Program-made: the position numbers and the translations under genes | The notes under the pieces: generated by a model | The model's input: only the letters and a program-made list of their open reading frames with translations | Told to the model about the DNA's origin: nothing | The model's database searches: none | Shown: one piece after another, positions 28,201-37,478 of the stretch | Numbering within the stretch: position 1 is the first letter of the stretch | How the letters are laid out: every line of letters begins with the position of its first letter | NCBI GenBank assembly: GCA_002401775.2 | Contig: NVUB02000211.1 | Location: forward strand, 1-64,000 | Reading direction: 5' to 3' | Length of the DNA stretch: 64,000 nt | From: Ectothiorhodospiraceae bacterium | GTDB lineage: Bacteria; Pseudomonadota; Gammaproteobacteria; SZUA-152

Positions 28201-29385
28201 ATGGATAAAGCGTTGTCTCGATTAAAGCCCCGTATTGCAAATCGCATGTCAGACATTGTGCCTTTTCATGTGATGGATGTGCTGGCGAAGGCGCGTGCTT
28301 TGGAGGCGGCTGGTCGGGATATTGTACATATGGAAATCGGTGAGCCGGATTTTGCGACGCCGGCGCCGGTGCGTGAAGCGGCTAAACGGGCTACGGATGA
28401 GGGTAAAACACACTATACCCCTGCCGTGGGCTTGCCGGCGTTGCGTGAGGCGATTAGTGCTTATTATCAGAGTGACTACGGGGTATCAGTAGCGCCGGAG
28501 CGTATTATTGTGACGCCGGGTGCTTCGGGTGCTTTGCTATTGGCGATGGGTGTTTTGGTGAACCCGGGTGACCAAGTATTGATGGCTGACCCTGGTTATC
28601 CCTGTAATCGTCACTTTGTACGGCTCATGGAAGGCGAGGCTGTCGGTATTCCTGTCGGTGCGGATACGGCCTACCAGCTGACCGCAGAACAGTTAGTCGG
28701 GCATTGGACGGACAAAACCGTTGCTACGCTGTTGGCAACTCCTTCTAATCCCACAGGCACGCTGGTTTCACCGTCATCTATGCATTCCATGCTGGATGTA
28801 GTGACGTCTCACGGAGGGCGGCTGATCGTCGATGAGATATATCACGGCCTTACTTATGGTTGCCAGGCTGAAACGGCGTTAAGCCTGTCTGATGAGCTGT
28901 TTGTTATTAACAGCTTTTCCAAATATTTCTCCATGACAGGCTGGCGACTGGGGTGGCTTGTGGCCCCCGAGACCTATGTGCGCGATGTGGACAAACTGGC
29001 TCAGAATGTCTTTCTTGCAGCGCCTACCTTGTCTCAATACGCCGCTTTGGCAGCATTTTCACCCGAGTCCCGCGAGATTATGCACGGGTATCGGGACGCT
29101 TTTGAGCAGCGCCGCAATTTTCTATTGCCCGCGCTCAGAGAACTCGGTTTTGACATTTCTGTTGAGCCCACCGGCGCTTTTTATCTGTATGCGGATTGCT
29201 CCCGGTTTACGGATGACAGCTATACTTTCGCGCTGGATGTACTGGAAAAGGCCGGGGTAGCCATTACGCCAGGAAAAGACTTTGGTGCCCACCAGCCTGA
29301 GCACTATGTGCGTTTTGCATATACCACGTCGTTGGCTCGGCTGGAAGAAGGCGTGGAACGGTTAGCGCGTTATCTAAAAGGCTGA
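28201..29385 (+). CDS. Pyridoxal phosphate-dependent aminotransferase (class I/II)
   Basis: A fold-type I aminotransferase of about 394 residues. IVHMEIGEPDFATP and THYTPAVGLPALREAI are family landmarks, as are the ATPSNPTG loop and the DEIYHGLTY aspartate. The PLP lysine is in NSFSKYFSMTGWRLGW, and the C-terminal arginine is in YVRFAYTTS. The ATG at 28201 or a GTG one codon earlier is likely; an upstream GTG at 28174 lies inside a repeat element. It is single and not in an operon with its neighbours. The amino-acid substrate cannot be fixed by eye; aspartate- or alanine-type enzymes share this pattern. Confidence 0.9.
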   Translation: MDKALSRLKPRIANRMSDIVPFHVMDVLAKARALEAAGRDIVHMEIGEPDFATPAPVREAAKRATDEGKTHYTPAVGLPALREAISAYYQSDYGVSVAPERIIVTPGASGALLLAMGVLVNPGDQVLMADPGYPCNRHFVRLMEGEAVGIPVGADTAYQLTAEQLVGHWTDKTVATLLATPSNPTGTLVSPSSMHSMLDVVTSHGGRLIVDEIYHGLTYGCQAETALSLSDELFVINSFSKYFSMTGWRLGWLVAPETYVRDVDKLAQNVFLAAPTLSQYAALAAFSPESREIMHGYRDAFEQRRNFLLPALRELGFDISVEPTGAFYLYADCSRFTDDSYTFALDVLEKAGVAITPGKDFGAHQPEHYVRFAYTTSLARLEEGVERLARYLKG

Positions 29386-29430
29386 GATAAGGCCTGGGTA
29401 GCGTTGAGCAGATACTACTGGCACACCTGA

Positions 29431-29526
29431 AAGGATACCCCGCGTGCAGAAGACGCCGTGAATACATCCTTGTAGGCCCATCAGCCTCGTCCCTGCGGCT
29501 GATGCTTCTGCACACAGGGTATTCTT
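29431..29526. repeat. Imperfect inverted repeat with inner stem
   Basis: Arms 29431-29452 and 29505-29526 pair imperfectly (core GTGCAGAAG/CTTCTGCAC). Inside, CATCAGCC/GGCTGATG is a perfect 8-bp stem. It is a dispersed-element type and lies after the aminotransferase. Confidence 0.8.
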
Positions 29527-29591
29527 TTCTACTGATTCAATTTCTACTGATTCAAGAGTAACGGCACTGAAAAAATTGCTGGCAACGTACT

Positions 29592-29655
29592 GTTCGGGTA
29601 AAAAAACGTTCGGGTCAATAAACGTTCGGGTAATTAAGTGTTTGGGTAATTAAGT
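29592..29655. repeat. 16-bp tandem repeat
   Basis: Four copies of a 16-mer starting GTTCGGGTAA with an A-rich tail have drifted slightly from each other. Confidence 0.9.
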
Positions 29656-30053
29656 GCGAACAAATTAGCGTACATCTACCGATGATAAAATGGGTTCTAA
29701 AGTAATCTTTTTATTGAGCTTTATATTGAACTATGAGCGATAAATCACGTCTCACTACATAACTGGTGTTGCTGTTTTAGGGTTAAGACGGCGGCATTGG
29801 AAGGGCTTCATGGTTTATGTTTTGTTAGGTGTTCATCACAGAGTCTCGTGCTGTGACTACTCCCTCCCCCTAATTGTGGTGGGCACCCGACATACGCATC
29901 CATGAGGCCTTTTTTGTGCTGCTCATTTTTGTGTTGTTCATTATTGTATAGTTCATTAATATTTGTAACATAGACTCCGTCAATTTTCTCATAACCGGAA
30001 TATGATCAGTAGCAGATCACCGCCTCATTTATTCTTTTTGTGCGGCCAACACA
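29656..30053. other. Intergenic region downstream of cysZ
   Basis: About 400 bp of AT-rich DNA without a convincing gene, RNA or terminator. Confidence 0.5.
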
Positions 30054-30782
30054 TCAGTTTTTCCACCGCTCCACCCACATCGCCGTCGCGCCGGCCACTG
30101 CCGCTGGCATCACCAAAAAATTCAGAATAGGCGTCATGGTCGCCAGCGTCACCGCGCCACCAAAACCCAGCGACATCATGCGGTTGTCGCCCAGACGGCG
30201 TTTTTGCTCATCCGAGCGCAAGCCGTGATTGCCCATGGGGTAATCGGCATATTCCACCGTCATCATCCAGGCACTAAACGCCAGCCAGATGAACGGTGCG
30301 ACCAGATTCACCACAGGAATCAGGAACAGCAACAAAAAGGGGATAGACCAGGCAGCCATATAGAGCAGTTTCTTCAGCTCGTCGATAATGGTCGGCACCA
30401 ACTCACTGACCATTTTCTTCCAGCCACCATCGGCATCCTGCGCTTCACCGGTCAAATGGCGTTCCACCGCTTCAGCCAACAAGCCATTAAAGGGACTGGC
30501 CACCACATTGGCCAACAATGAAAACACATAAAACAGAATCAGCAGTGCTGCCACGCCAAATACTATCCATAACAGCCATTCAAACCACTGTAGCCATTCA
30601 GGTAACTCCGGCATCATCCATTGCAGAAATACCTCAAACTGGCTACTGCCAAACCAGATAAGCCCCGCAAATAAGGTGAAATTGATCAGCAACGGGATCA
30701 TAACGTAGCGTCTCAAGCCCGGTTGGGTAATAAGTCGAAGGCCCTGAAAAAAATAGCCAATGCCAGTAAAAGGGTTACTCAT
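30054..30782 (-). CDS. cysZ: Sulfate permease CysZ (EI24 family)
   Basis: An inner-membrane protein of 242 residues that takes up sulfate for assimilation in relatives. It begins MSNPFTGIGYFFQGLRLI, typical of CysZ. Hydrophobic stretches are near 28-48, 68-95, 150-180 and 205-225. The motif ASPFNGLLAEAVE is present, as is AWMMTVEYADYPMGNHG. It is single on the minus strand, about 1.3 kb from the FGGY kinase start; no sulfate-assimilation genes lie nearby. The family call is good; the transport role is from family knowledge. Confidence 0.92.
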   Translation of the reverse strand: MSNPFTGIGYFFQGLRLITQPGLRRYVMIPLLINFTLFAGLIWFGSSQFEVFLQWMMPELPEWLQWFEWLLWIVFGVAALLILFYVFSLLANVVASPFNGLLAEAVERHLTGEAQDADGGWKKMVSELVPTIIDELKKLLYMAAWSIPFLLLFLIPVVNLVAPFIWLAFSAWMMTVEYADYPMGNHGLRSDEQKRRLGDNRMMSLGFGGAVTLATMTPILNFLVMPAAVAGATAMWVERWKN

Positions 30783-30849
30783 GGTGCAAAACTCTCGTGT
30801 CTGAATGAATTTGTTTGAAGGCGTATTGTACGGATAAAAGCGCGCAGCT

Positions 30850-32187
30850 TTAAGTCGCGAGTGAATTTATACTGCTTAATGCCAAAAGGGCAGACCCGAA
30901 GGCAGCCTGGGTATGTTGGGCCTTCAGCATTCGAGTCTGGCATTCAGGAGTTTGCAAACGCTGCTGGCGAATATGTGTCCAGGCCGAATTGGCCGCACCA
31001 CCGCCGGTACTACGCACCGATACCGGATAAGGCGCGCCCAGCCTGGCGAGCAACAGATAGGCCTGAGCCTCAATATCAGCGATACCTTCGAGCAAGCCCT
31101 GGAAAAACACCCGATCATCCTCAGGGCGAGGCTCGAGTCGGGGTTTCAATTGCGCATCATTCACCGGAAAGCGCTCACCAACGGATGGCAGAGGATAATA
31201 ATTCAGTCCAGTAGCCTGTTCAGGTTTGAGCCGAGACGTCAGAGAGTGCAATTGTTCATCACTGAAATACTGTCGTAACACCGCACCGCCACTATTGGAC
31301 GCACCGCCCACCAGCCAGCGTTGCTGGCCATCCACCATCAGTGGTTGGCTGTAGACGCCATATTCGGCAGCGAAAATGGGTTTTTCGGCGATAACCTTCA
31401 CCACCAGCGTTGAACCCAGTGCGGTAACCGCCTCCCCAATTTCGCAGGCACCCGTCGCCATAAATGAAGCCGTGCTGTCAGTGGTGCCGGCGACAATACG
31501 CGTGTTCTCAGGAAAGCCGAAACGGCGGGCGAGGGCATGGTTTAATCGGCCAATAATGGTGCCAGGGGCAACCACTTCTGGAAGCAGCCTGTGTGGAAAA
31601 TTGAGATTTTTCAGCCAGTCAGGCCAGTGTTTGTTCTCAGCATCGAACCCCAGTTTCAGGGCGTTGTTGTCATCCGTAAAGGCCGAAGAGGTGCCGGTTT
31701 GCTCACAGAGCTGGCCAGCGACCCAATCCGCCTGATGGGCAACATATGCTGCGGAATCACATTGGCCATTCTCCGAAAGCCAGAGCAATTTAGCCAAAGC
31801 GGAACTGGCCCCCTGGGCTGCCGTATTGGCAGGCGCGAGCCGGGCGATAGTGTCAGCCTGTGAGATAGCGCGGGCATCGTTGTACATCAATGCCGGAATG
31901 AGAGGCTTGCGCTGCTTGTCGGTGAGCAGCAAGGTCGCCGAAGTGCCATCCACGGCGATGGCCCGGACGTGGTGAGGATCGACCTTTAACGAAAGTGTTT
32001 CCAGGCACTGGCAGACAGCGGCCCACCATAAAGCAGGGGCTTGCTCAACGTGACTGCCGGAGCGAAGGGGAGCAGGCAGGTCAACAGTGACCTCGGCGTG
32101 GATGTGGTGTTGGGCATCAATAGCAATAGCTCGGCAGCCGGAAGTGCCGAGGTCGATGCCGATGAAGAGGGTGGGAGTGTTAGTCAT
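30850..32187 (-). CDS. FGGY-family carbohydrate kinase
   Basis: A sugar kinase of 445 residues in the FGGY/actin-like fold. The phosphate-1 loop is GIDLGTSGCRAIAID; an adenosine-region GGASNSGGAVL and the late STGGGAANSAWTHIRQQ loop are visible. Several features, including VDGTSATLLLTD and TDDNNALKLG, recall the shorter xylulokinase-like or D-ribulokinase group rather than classical XylB (about 480 residues). The exact sugar is not known. It lies downstream of cysZ on the same strand order cysZ-kinase reversed, with a 67-bp gap, so co-transcription with cysZ is possible. Confidence 0.86.
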   Translation of the reverse strand: MTNTPTLFIGIDLGTSGCRAIAIDAQHHIHAEVTVDLPAPLRSGSHVEQAPALWWAAVCQCLETLSLKVDPHHVRAIAVDGTSATLLLTDKQRKPLIPALMYNDARAISQADTIARLAPANTAAQGASSALAKLLWLSENGQCDSAAYVAHQADWVAGQLCEQTGTSSAFTDDNNALKLGFDAENKHWPDWLKNLNFPHRLLPEVVAPGTIIGRLNHALARRFGFPENTRIVAGTTDSTASFMATGACEIGEAVTALGSTLVVKVIAEKPIFAAEYGVYSQPLMVDGQQRWLVGGASNSGGAVLRQYFSDEQLHSLTSRLKPEQATGLNYYPLPSVGERFPVNDAQLKPRLEPRPEDDRVFFQGLLEGIADIEAQAYLLLARLGAPYPVSVRSTGGGAANSAWTHIRQQRLQTPECQTRMLKAQHTQAAFGSALLALSSINSLAT

Positions 32188-32220
32188 TGGTTGTTTTGGC
32201 CTACTTTCTCGCTCACCTCC

Positions 32221-32386
32221 ACCCCCTCACCCCAGCCCTCTCCCCCAAGGGGCGAGGGAGCTAAAAGACAGTGGTGCGCAGGGCGTTGTGTTAAGTTTTT
32301 ATGTTGTTGGGTCATTTCACAGTAGCGCCAATAACAGTCGGGCTATACCCTCTCCCCTTTGGGGAGAGGGTTAGGGTGAGGGGAAA
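32221..32386. repeat. Pair of inverted CCCTCTCCCC hairpin elements
   Basis: An element at 32221-32260 (CCCTCACCCCAGCCCTCTCC type) recurs in reverse orientation at 32345-32386. Each forms its own hairpin around CTCTCCCC/GGGGAGAG. They fill the gap between the FGGY kinase start and the DUF559 remnant. Confidence 0.85.
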
Positions 32387-32406
32387 GTCGATAAGATATA
32401 CTTTTG

Positions 32407-32776
32407 TCATCTTCTGTCGGTGAAATCAGACTCTCCCAACGCCCCATAAATCACCCCAAGCACAACATCCGTTTCCGCCAACACTTCATTATTCCAAAAC
32501 CGCAACACTCGAAATCCCTGAGACTCAAGAAACCGAGTGCGCTTCAGGTCGTAATCAATCTGCTCGGCATGCTGTCCACCATCGACTTCGATGATGAGTT
32601 TTTTCTCCAGGCAAACGAAATCCACTATGATAAGGAGGGATTGTATGTTGCCGACGAAATTTGGCAGGGAGAATTTGCCGATTGCGTAGCCGTCGCCAGA
32701 GAAGTCGCTCAACATCGGTGGACTGTTGGCGCAGGTCTCTGGCGAAGGCTTGTGTGTGCTCGTGGCAGTTAACCAT
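32407..32776 (-). pseudogene. DUF559 endonuclease-like gene with a frameshift
   Basis: The DUF559 pattern is complete but in two frames. The first half reads AFARDLRQQSTDVERLLWRR and LPAKFRRQHTIPPY. The second, in another frame, reads IVDFVCLEKKLIIEVDGGQH and LRFWNNEVLAETDVVLGVI. Joining PPY to IVDF restores the family sequence if one base (plus-strand G at about 32629) is removed. DUF559 resembles very-short-patch-repair endonucleases. The ATG at 32776 lies eight bases after queF on the same strand. It is either a real recent frameshift or a sequencing error. Confidence 0.88.
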
Positions 32777-32783
32777 CGCAAAA

Positions 32784-33173
32784 CTAAGGCAATTCAACCC
32801 GTTCTGCGGGCTGCCAGCCTTCGGCGCGGTGTTCGATGATGACGGAGGTGTATATACCGCCTCGTACGTTAAATTCACCGGTCAGCCGCATAAAGCGTGG
32901 TGAGCAGGCTTTGACCATGTCGCTCAGTATTTGATTGGTGACGGCCTCATGAAAGGCACCTTCGTTACGAAAAGACCACATGTACATTTTCAATGATTTC
33001 AATTCGATACAGGCTTTGTCGGCGACGTATTCCAGGGTGAATGTGGCAAAATCCGGCTGGCCGGTTTTGGGGCACAGACAAGTGAATTCTGGAATGTCCA
33101 TGCGGATGGTGTAGTCACGCTCCGGGTGCGGATTGTCGAAGGTTTCTAGGTCTTTGCTGGGTTGTGTTGTCAT
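32784..33173 (-). CDS. queF: NADPH-dependent 7-cyano-7-deazaguanine reductase (QueF, type I)
   Basis: Reduces preQ0 to preQ1 in the queuosine pathway. At 129 residues it is the short unimodular type I form, not the 280-residue type found in E. coli. The catalytic cysteine lies in [14 protein letters not shown] and the QueF motif is [16 protein letters not shown]. The aspartate and the [15 protein letters not shown] end also fit. It heads a minus-strand pair with the DUF559 remnant. GluQRS, which modifies the finished queuosine tRNA, is encoded in the same window. Confidence 0.96.
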   Translation of the reverse strand: MTTQPSKDLETFDNPHPERDYTIRMDIPEFTCLCPKTGQPDFATFTLEYVADKACIELKSLKMYMWSFRNEGAFHEAVTNQILSDMVKACSPRFMRLTGEFNVRGGIYTSVIIEHRAEGWQPAERVELP

Positions 33174-33388
33174 TTTCTAAGAGACTCGCGAAATTAGTAG
33201 AAATAGTAGGATCAATCAATAGCCGCTTAAGATACCCGAATCGGCGTTGTTTCACACGAAATTTGCTTGAAACCTTGAGGTTCCACGCAACAATCGGTTT
33301 GTCAATCTTGTGCCTGTGGTGGGGCTCCGGTATCTTGCATCCCTGAGAATTTTTTCATATTTCCATCCGCCATTCGAGTTTGTTTCAC

Positions 33389-36300
33389 ATGCGCCTAAGT
33401 AAGATAAAAATCGCCGGTTTTAAATCCTTCGTCGACCCTACCACCATTCCCATGCCGTCCAATCTGATTGGCGTTGTCGGGCCCAATGGTTGCGGCAAGT
33501 CTAATGTCATCGACGCCGTGCGCTGGGTGATGGGCGAGTCCTCGGCGAAGAACCTGCGTGGTGATTCAATGACGGACGTCATTTTCAATGGTTCTACAAC
33601 CCGCAAGCCGGTAGGTCAGGCGACGGTGGAGTTATTGTTTGATAACTCGGACGGCACCATTGGCGGTGAATACGCCAGTTACAACGAAATTTCCGTGCGC
33701 CGCATGGTCTCGCGGGATGGACAATCGCAATATTACCTCAATGGTACCCGTTGTCGCCGTCGAGACATCACCAACATTTTCCTGGGCACGGGCCTGGGGC
33801 CACGCAGTTATTCCATCATCGAACAGGGCATGATCTCGCGCCTCATTGAGGCTCGTCCTGAAGACCTTCGGGTATTTCTGGAAGAAGCCGCCGGTATTTC
33901 CAAATACAAAGAACGCCGCAAAGAGACTGAAACCCGTATTCGCCATACCCGTGAAAACATGGAGCGGTTGACGGATTTGCGCGATGAGCTGGGCAAACAA
34001 CTGGATCGCCTGCAACGGCAGTCAAAAACTGCCGAAAAGTTCAAAGAATGTAAAGAAGAAGAGCGGCTGCTTAAAGGGCAACTCACCGCGATTCGCTGGC
34101 GTGGAATGGACAGCCAGGCAACAGAACGTGAGCACCAGATCCGCGAGCAAGAAGTCCAGTTCGAGGCAGTGGTTGCCCAGCAACGCGCCATTGAAGCCGA
34201 GCTTGAAAAATTGCGTGACGGTCAGGTGGAATCCACGGATGTCTTTAACGAAGTGCAAGGTCGTTTTTACAGTGTCGGCGGCGATATCGCCCGCATCGAG
34301 CAGTCCATACAACATTCCAGTGAGCGCCGTACCGAACAGCAACAAGAACTGGAATCCGCCGAGCGGGGCTGGTCAGAATCTGAAACGCACCTGAGTGCGG
34401 ATCGTCGTAAAATCGAAGAACTGACCGAAGCCCTTGAAACCCTTCAGCCCCAGCTGGAAGAATCCGGCGGCCGGGAAGAAGCATCACAAGCCGCATTGGC
34501 CGAAGCCGAGCAGGCCATGCACGAGTGGCAGTTAGCCTGGGATGAGTTCACCCAGCATGCGGCTGAACCCGCCCGTAATGCCGAGGTGGAACGTACCCGC
34601 ATTCAAAGTCTGGAACAGCAGTTCATCCAGCATGAGCAGCGGGTGATCCGTCTGCGCGAAGAACAAAAACTATTGTCACCGATAAATTTAGAACGCGATA
34701 TCGCCGAGCGAGAAGCGAAAGTCGAAGAAAGTGGCGAACAAACCGCCATTCTGCAAGAACGCTTGCAAGGGCATTTAGAGTCCATTCAGGCCACCCGCGA
34801 CAACACCCATCAGCTAGGAGCGCAGCTCAACGAGCAGCGTGGTCAATTGCAATCCATGAAAGGGCGACATGCTTCCCTTGAAGTACTTCAACAGGCGGCG
34901 CTGGGTCAGGCCGACGGCGAAGTAGCGCAGTGGCTGTCGGATAATCAATTGAACGAGGCACAACGTCTGGCACAAGGATTGAAAGTGACCACCGGCTGGG
35001 AACGCGCCGTGGAATGTGTATTGGGATTCCATCTTGAAGCGGTGTGCGTCGATGGCATGGATGCGTCCGCCGCAAGCCTGGCCGGGCTGGAGCGTGGCGC
35101 ACTGGCATTGTTTGATATGACGGATAGCACCGATGGCCAGTTACTGGCGGCCACCGGTGACCTTGCCACGGCCCTGAGCCAGCATGTTGAGGCTCCCTGG
35201 TCACTGGATGCGCTCTTAGCCGGCGTGTATGCGGTGGACAGTACCGACGAGGCACTGGCCATGCGGCCGCGTCTGGCAGCCCATGAATCCATCATTACCC
35301 TCGATGGCATGTGGGTCGGCCCCAATTGGCTGCGCCTGACGCGTAACGCCGACGAAAAAGCCGGTGTGTTGCAACGTGAGCAAGAATTAAAAGAACTGGC
35401 ACACGCCATCGAAAGTCTGGCCAGTGATGTAGACATTGCCGATGCCCAACAGAGCGAAGGTCGTGAGCAGGTCAAACGTCTGGAAGAAGAACGCGAAACC
35501 GTACAGCGTGAATTGCATCAGGCCAGTCGGGCGCTAGCCGAGGTGCAGGCTCAGTTAAGCGGCCGTCAGGCGCGTCTCGACCAAATGCGCAACCGTACCC
35601 AAAATATCGTCAAAGAAATTGCCGAACTGGATGGTCATACCGATCAGAACCAGGGCGACACGCGCATAGCCCGTGAACGGTTAAGTGAAGCCATGGAGCT
35701 GATGGAAATGCAGTCACAGCAGCGTGAAACATTAACCCTGCAACGTGATGAACAACGCGCCCGTCTTGAAGAAGTCCGTAATACCGCGCGCACAGAGCGC
35801 GACATATCCCACGAGGTAACGCTCAAAACACGCACCATGAGTACCGAGCTGACCTCCACTTCGCAAAGCCTAGAGCGTATGGAACGCCAACTCACCCAAG
35901 TTGGCCAGCGCCGTGAGAGCTTAAAGGCATCACTCGCCGAAAGCGAAGCACCTGTCGTCGCGATGAAAGAAGAACTGGAGCAATTACTCGAAGCACGCAT
36001 GCAGGTGGAAGAAGAACTGACCGAGGCGCGCCGTAAAGTTGAAGAAATCGAACACGGCATACGTAACCATGAGCAACAACGTCATACGGTCGAAAGTTCA
36101 ACCCAGGATCTTCGCAGCGCGTTGGAACAAACACGAATGGCCTGGCAAGAACTCAAAGTGCGCCGACAGACATTAGTGGAACAGCTCAATGAAACGAGCT
36201 TCAGCCTCGAAGACTTGTTCGAAAGCCTGCCTGAATCGGCCAATGAAGAAAGCTGGGCAGAGCAGGTAGAGCGCGCCGCCATGCGTATTCAACGACTCGG

Positions 36301-36907
36301 CCCCATCAACCTCGCGGCCATTGATGAGTACAAAACTGAGGCCGAACGTAAAGAATATCTCGACGCCCAACATGCGGATCTTGATGAAGCACTAGAGACC
36401 CTGGAAAGCGCCATTCGCAAGATTGACCGTGAAACACGTACCCGTTTCAAAGATACCTACGAAAAAGTGAACAGCGGCTTCAAAGAAATGTTCCCGAGAC
36501 TGTTTGGCGGTGGCCACGCTTATCTGGAATTAACCGGTGATGACCTGTTAGATACCGGCGTTACCGTCATGGCCCGCCCACCGGGTAAACGCAACAGCAC
36601 CATCCATTTGCTGTCCGGTGGTGAAAAAGCACTCACCGCCGTGGCGCTGGTGTTCTCCATCTTCCAGCTTAACCCCGCACCATTCTGTATGCTCGACGAA
36701 GTGGACGCCCCGCTGGATGACGCCAATGTTGGCCGATTCTGCGCCTTGGTGAAAGAAATGTCCGAAAAAGTACAATTCGTCATCATCACCCACAACAAAG
36801 TCACCATGGAAATGGCCAGCCAACTCAACGGCGTCACCATGCATGAGCCCGGCGTATCCCGCCTCGTGTCTGTTGATGTGGACGAAGCATCATTGATGGT
36901 AGGCTAA
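33389..36907 (+). CDS. smc: Chromosome segregation ATPase Smc
   Basis: A condensin core ATPase of about 1172 residues that compacts and helps segregate chromosomes. The Walker A motif is GPNGCGKSNVIDAVRWVMGE near residue 30. A long coiled coil (about 170-500), a hinge (about 510-660, with GYH-type CVLGFHLEAVCVDG) and a second coiled coil (660-980) follow. The head closes with the signature LLSGGEKALTAVAL and Walker B MLDEVDAPLDDANV. The ATG at 33389 starts MRLSKIKIAGFKSFVDPT; a TTG three codons earlier is possible. zipA follows as in relatives, but separated by 560 bp. Confidence 0.97.
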   Translation: MRLSKIKIAGFKSFVDPTTIPMPSNLIGVVGPNGCGKSNVIDAVRWVMGESSAKNLRGDSMTDVIFNGSTTRKPVGQATVELLFDNSDGTIGGEYASYNEISVRRMVSRDGQSQYYLNGTRCRRRDITNIFLGTGLGPRSYSIIEQGMISRLIEARPEDLRVFLEEAAGISKYKERRKETETRIRHTRENMERLTDLRDELGKQLDRLQRQSKTAEKFKECKEEERLLKGQLTAIRWRGMDSQATEREHQIREQEVQFEAVVAQQRAIEAELEKLRDGQVESTDVFNEVQGRFYSVGGDIARIEQSIQHSSERRTEQQQELESAERGWSESETHLSADRRKIEELTEALETLQPQLEESGGREEASQAALAEAEQAMHEWQLAWDEFTQHAAEPARNAEVERTRIQSLEQQFIQHEQRVIRLREEQKLLSPINLERDIAEREAKVEESGEQTAILQERLQGHLESIQATRDNTHQLGAQLNEQRGQLQSMKGRHASLEVLQQAALGQADGEVAQWLSDNQLNEAQRLAQGLKVTTGWERAVECVLGFHLEAVCVDGMDASAASLAGLERGALALFDMTDSTDGQLLAATGDLATALSQHVEAPWSLDALLAGVYAVDSTDEALAMRPRLAAHESIITLDGMWVGPNWLRLTRNADEKAGVLQREQELKELAHAIESLASDVDIADAQQSEGREQVKRLEEERETVQRELHQASRALAEVQAQLSGRQARLDQMRNRTQNIVKEIAELDGHTDQNQGDTRIARERLSEAMELMEMQSQQRETLTLQRDEQRARLEEVRNTARTERDISHEVTLKTRTMSTELTSTSQSLERMERQLTQVGQRRESLKASLAESEAPVVAMKEELEQLLEARMQVEEELTEARRKVEEIEHGIRNHEQQRHTVESSTQDLRSALEQTRMAWQELKVRRQTLVEQLNETSFSLEDLFESLPESANEESWAEQVERAAMRIQRLGPINLAAIDEYKTEAERKEYLDAQHADLDEALETLESAIRKIDRETRTRFKDTYEKVNSGFKEMFPRLFGGGHAYLELTGDDLLDTGVTVMARPPGKRNSTIHLLSGGEKALTAVALVFSIFQLNPAPFCMLDEVDAPLDDANVGRFCALVKEMSEKVQFVIITHNKVTMEMASQLNGVTMHEPGVSRLVSVDVDEASLMVG

Positions 36908-37054
36908 TTAGCCACAAGTATTTAAGGCAGTATTCGGCTTATCTACGTGCCATTCAGGTCTGGCGCTACAGCTGATTTCTCATTTGTATGCATACGATGG
37001 GTGAATTAACAGAATAAAATATGGACTCCCAGAGAGGACCGTGGAAACTAGAGA

Positions 37055-37137
37055 ACGTGGGCACAAAATACGTGCCTTTATACCCTCTGGGGCACAAGTA
37101 ACCAAAGGTCACAAGTGCCCCAGAGGGTACACCCTAC
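37055..37137. repeat. Dispersed hairpin element, copy 1
   Basis: An internal palindrome around ACCCTCTGGGGCAC and CTTTGGT/ACCAAAG. An inverted, 18-bp shorter copy lies at 39035-39099 beyond zipA. It sits in the 563-bp gap between smc and zipA, which otherwise holds only the terminator and the small leader frame. Confidence 0.85.
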
Positions 37138-37305
37138 AGTACCCATTGAATTACCCCGTAGGGCGGATTTTAAAAACCGGCCAGTGGCATTGCGGACAAT
37201 GATGTGACGACATTGGCGTTTATTGGGACGTAGTAAATTAAGGCGGTTTGACGTGCTACGTTAATAACGTCTGGCAACATTCCCGCAGACTTGCGGTCGA
37301 AACAG

Positions 37306-37344
37306 ACCGGCGCTTGCTTATCCCGCAAGTGCCGGTTTTTTTTT
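37306..37344 (+). terminator. Intrinsic terminator upstream of zipA
   Basis: The stem ACCGGCGCTTGC/GCAAGTGCCGGT (11 of 12 paired) with loop TTATCCC is followed by eight T. It lies 130 bp before zipA and would separate it from smc. Confidence 0.88.
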
Positions 37345-37391
37345 GGTCAAGATTCCTTCATAGTGTGTTGGAAATAAAGGCATAAACGGGC

Positions 37392-37478
37392 ATGGGCCTG
37401 GCAGGTAACTTAATGAGTGAATTCAGTTGGTTTGATGATGTAACACCTTTTGAAATAGGAGGTAACCCATATGGATGA
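37392..37478 (+). CDS. Possible 21-28 residue leader frame overlapping zipA start
   Basis: A small frame (ATG at 37392, or 37413 after GCAGGT) ends in TGA at 37476-37478, inside the first codons of zipA. The zipA ribosome site (AGGAGGT) is within this frame. Translation of it could influence zipA initiation. There is no protein similarity to support it, so it may be chance. Confidence 0.35.
   Translation: MGLAGNLMSEFSWFDDVTPFEIGGNPYG

Noticed and set aside
30861-31278. Plus-strand frames inside the FGGY kinase gene
   Set aside because: They are opposite a clear kinase coding region and lack family similarity.
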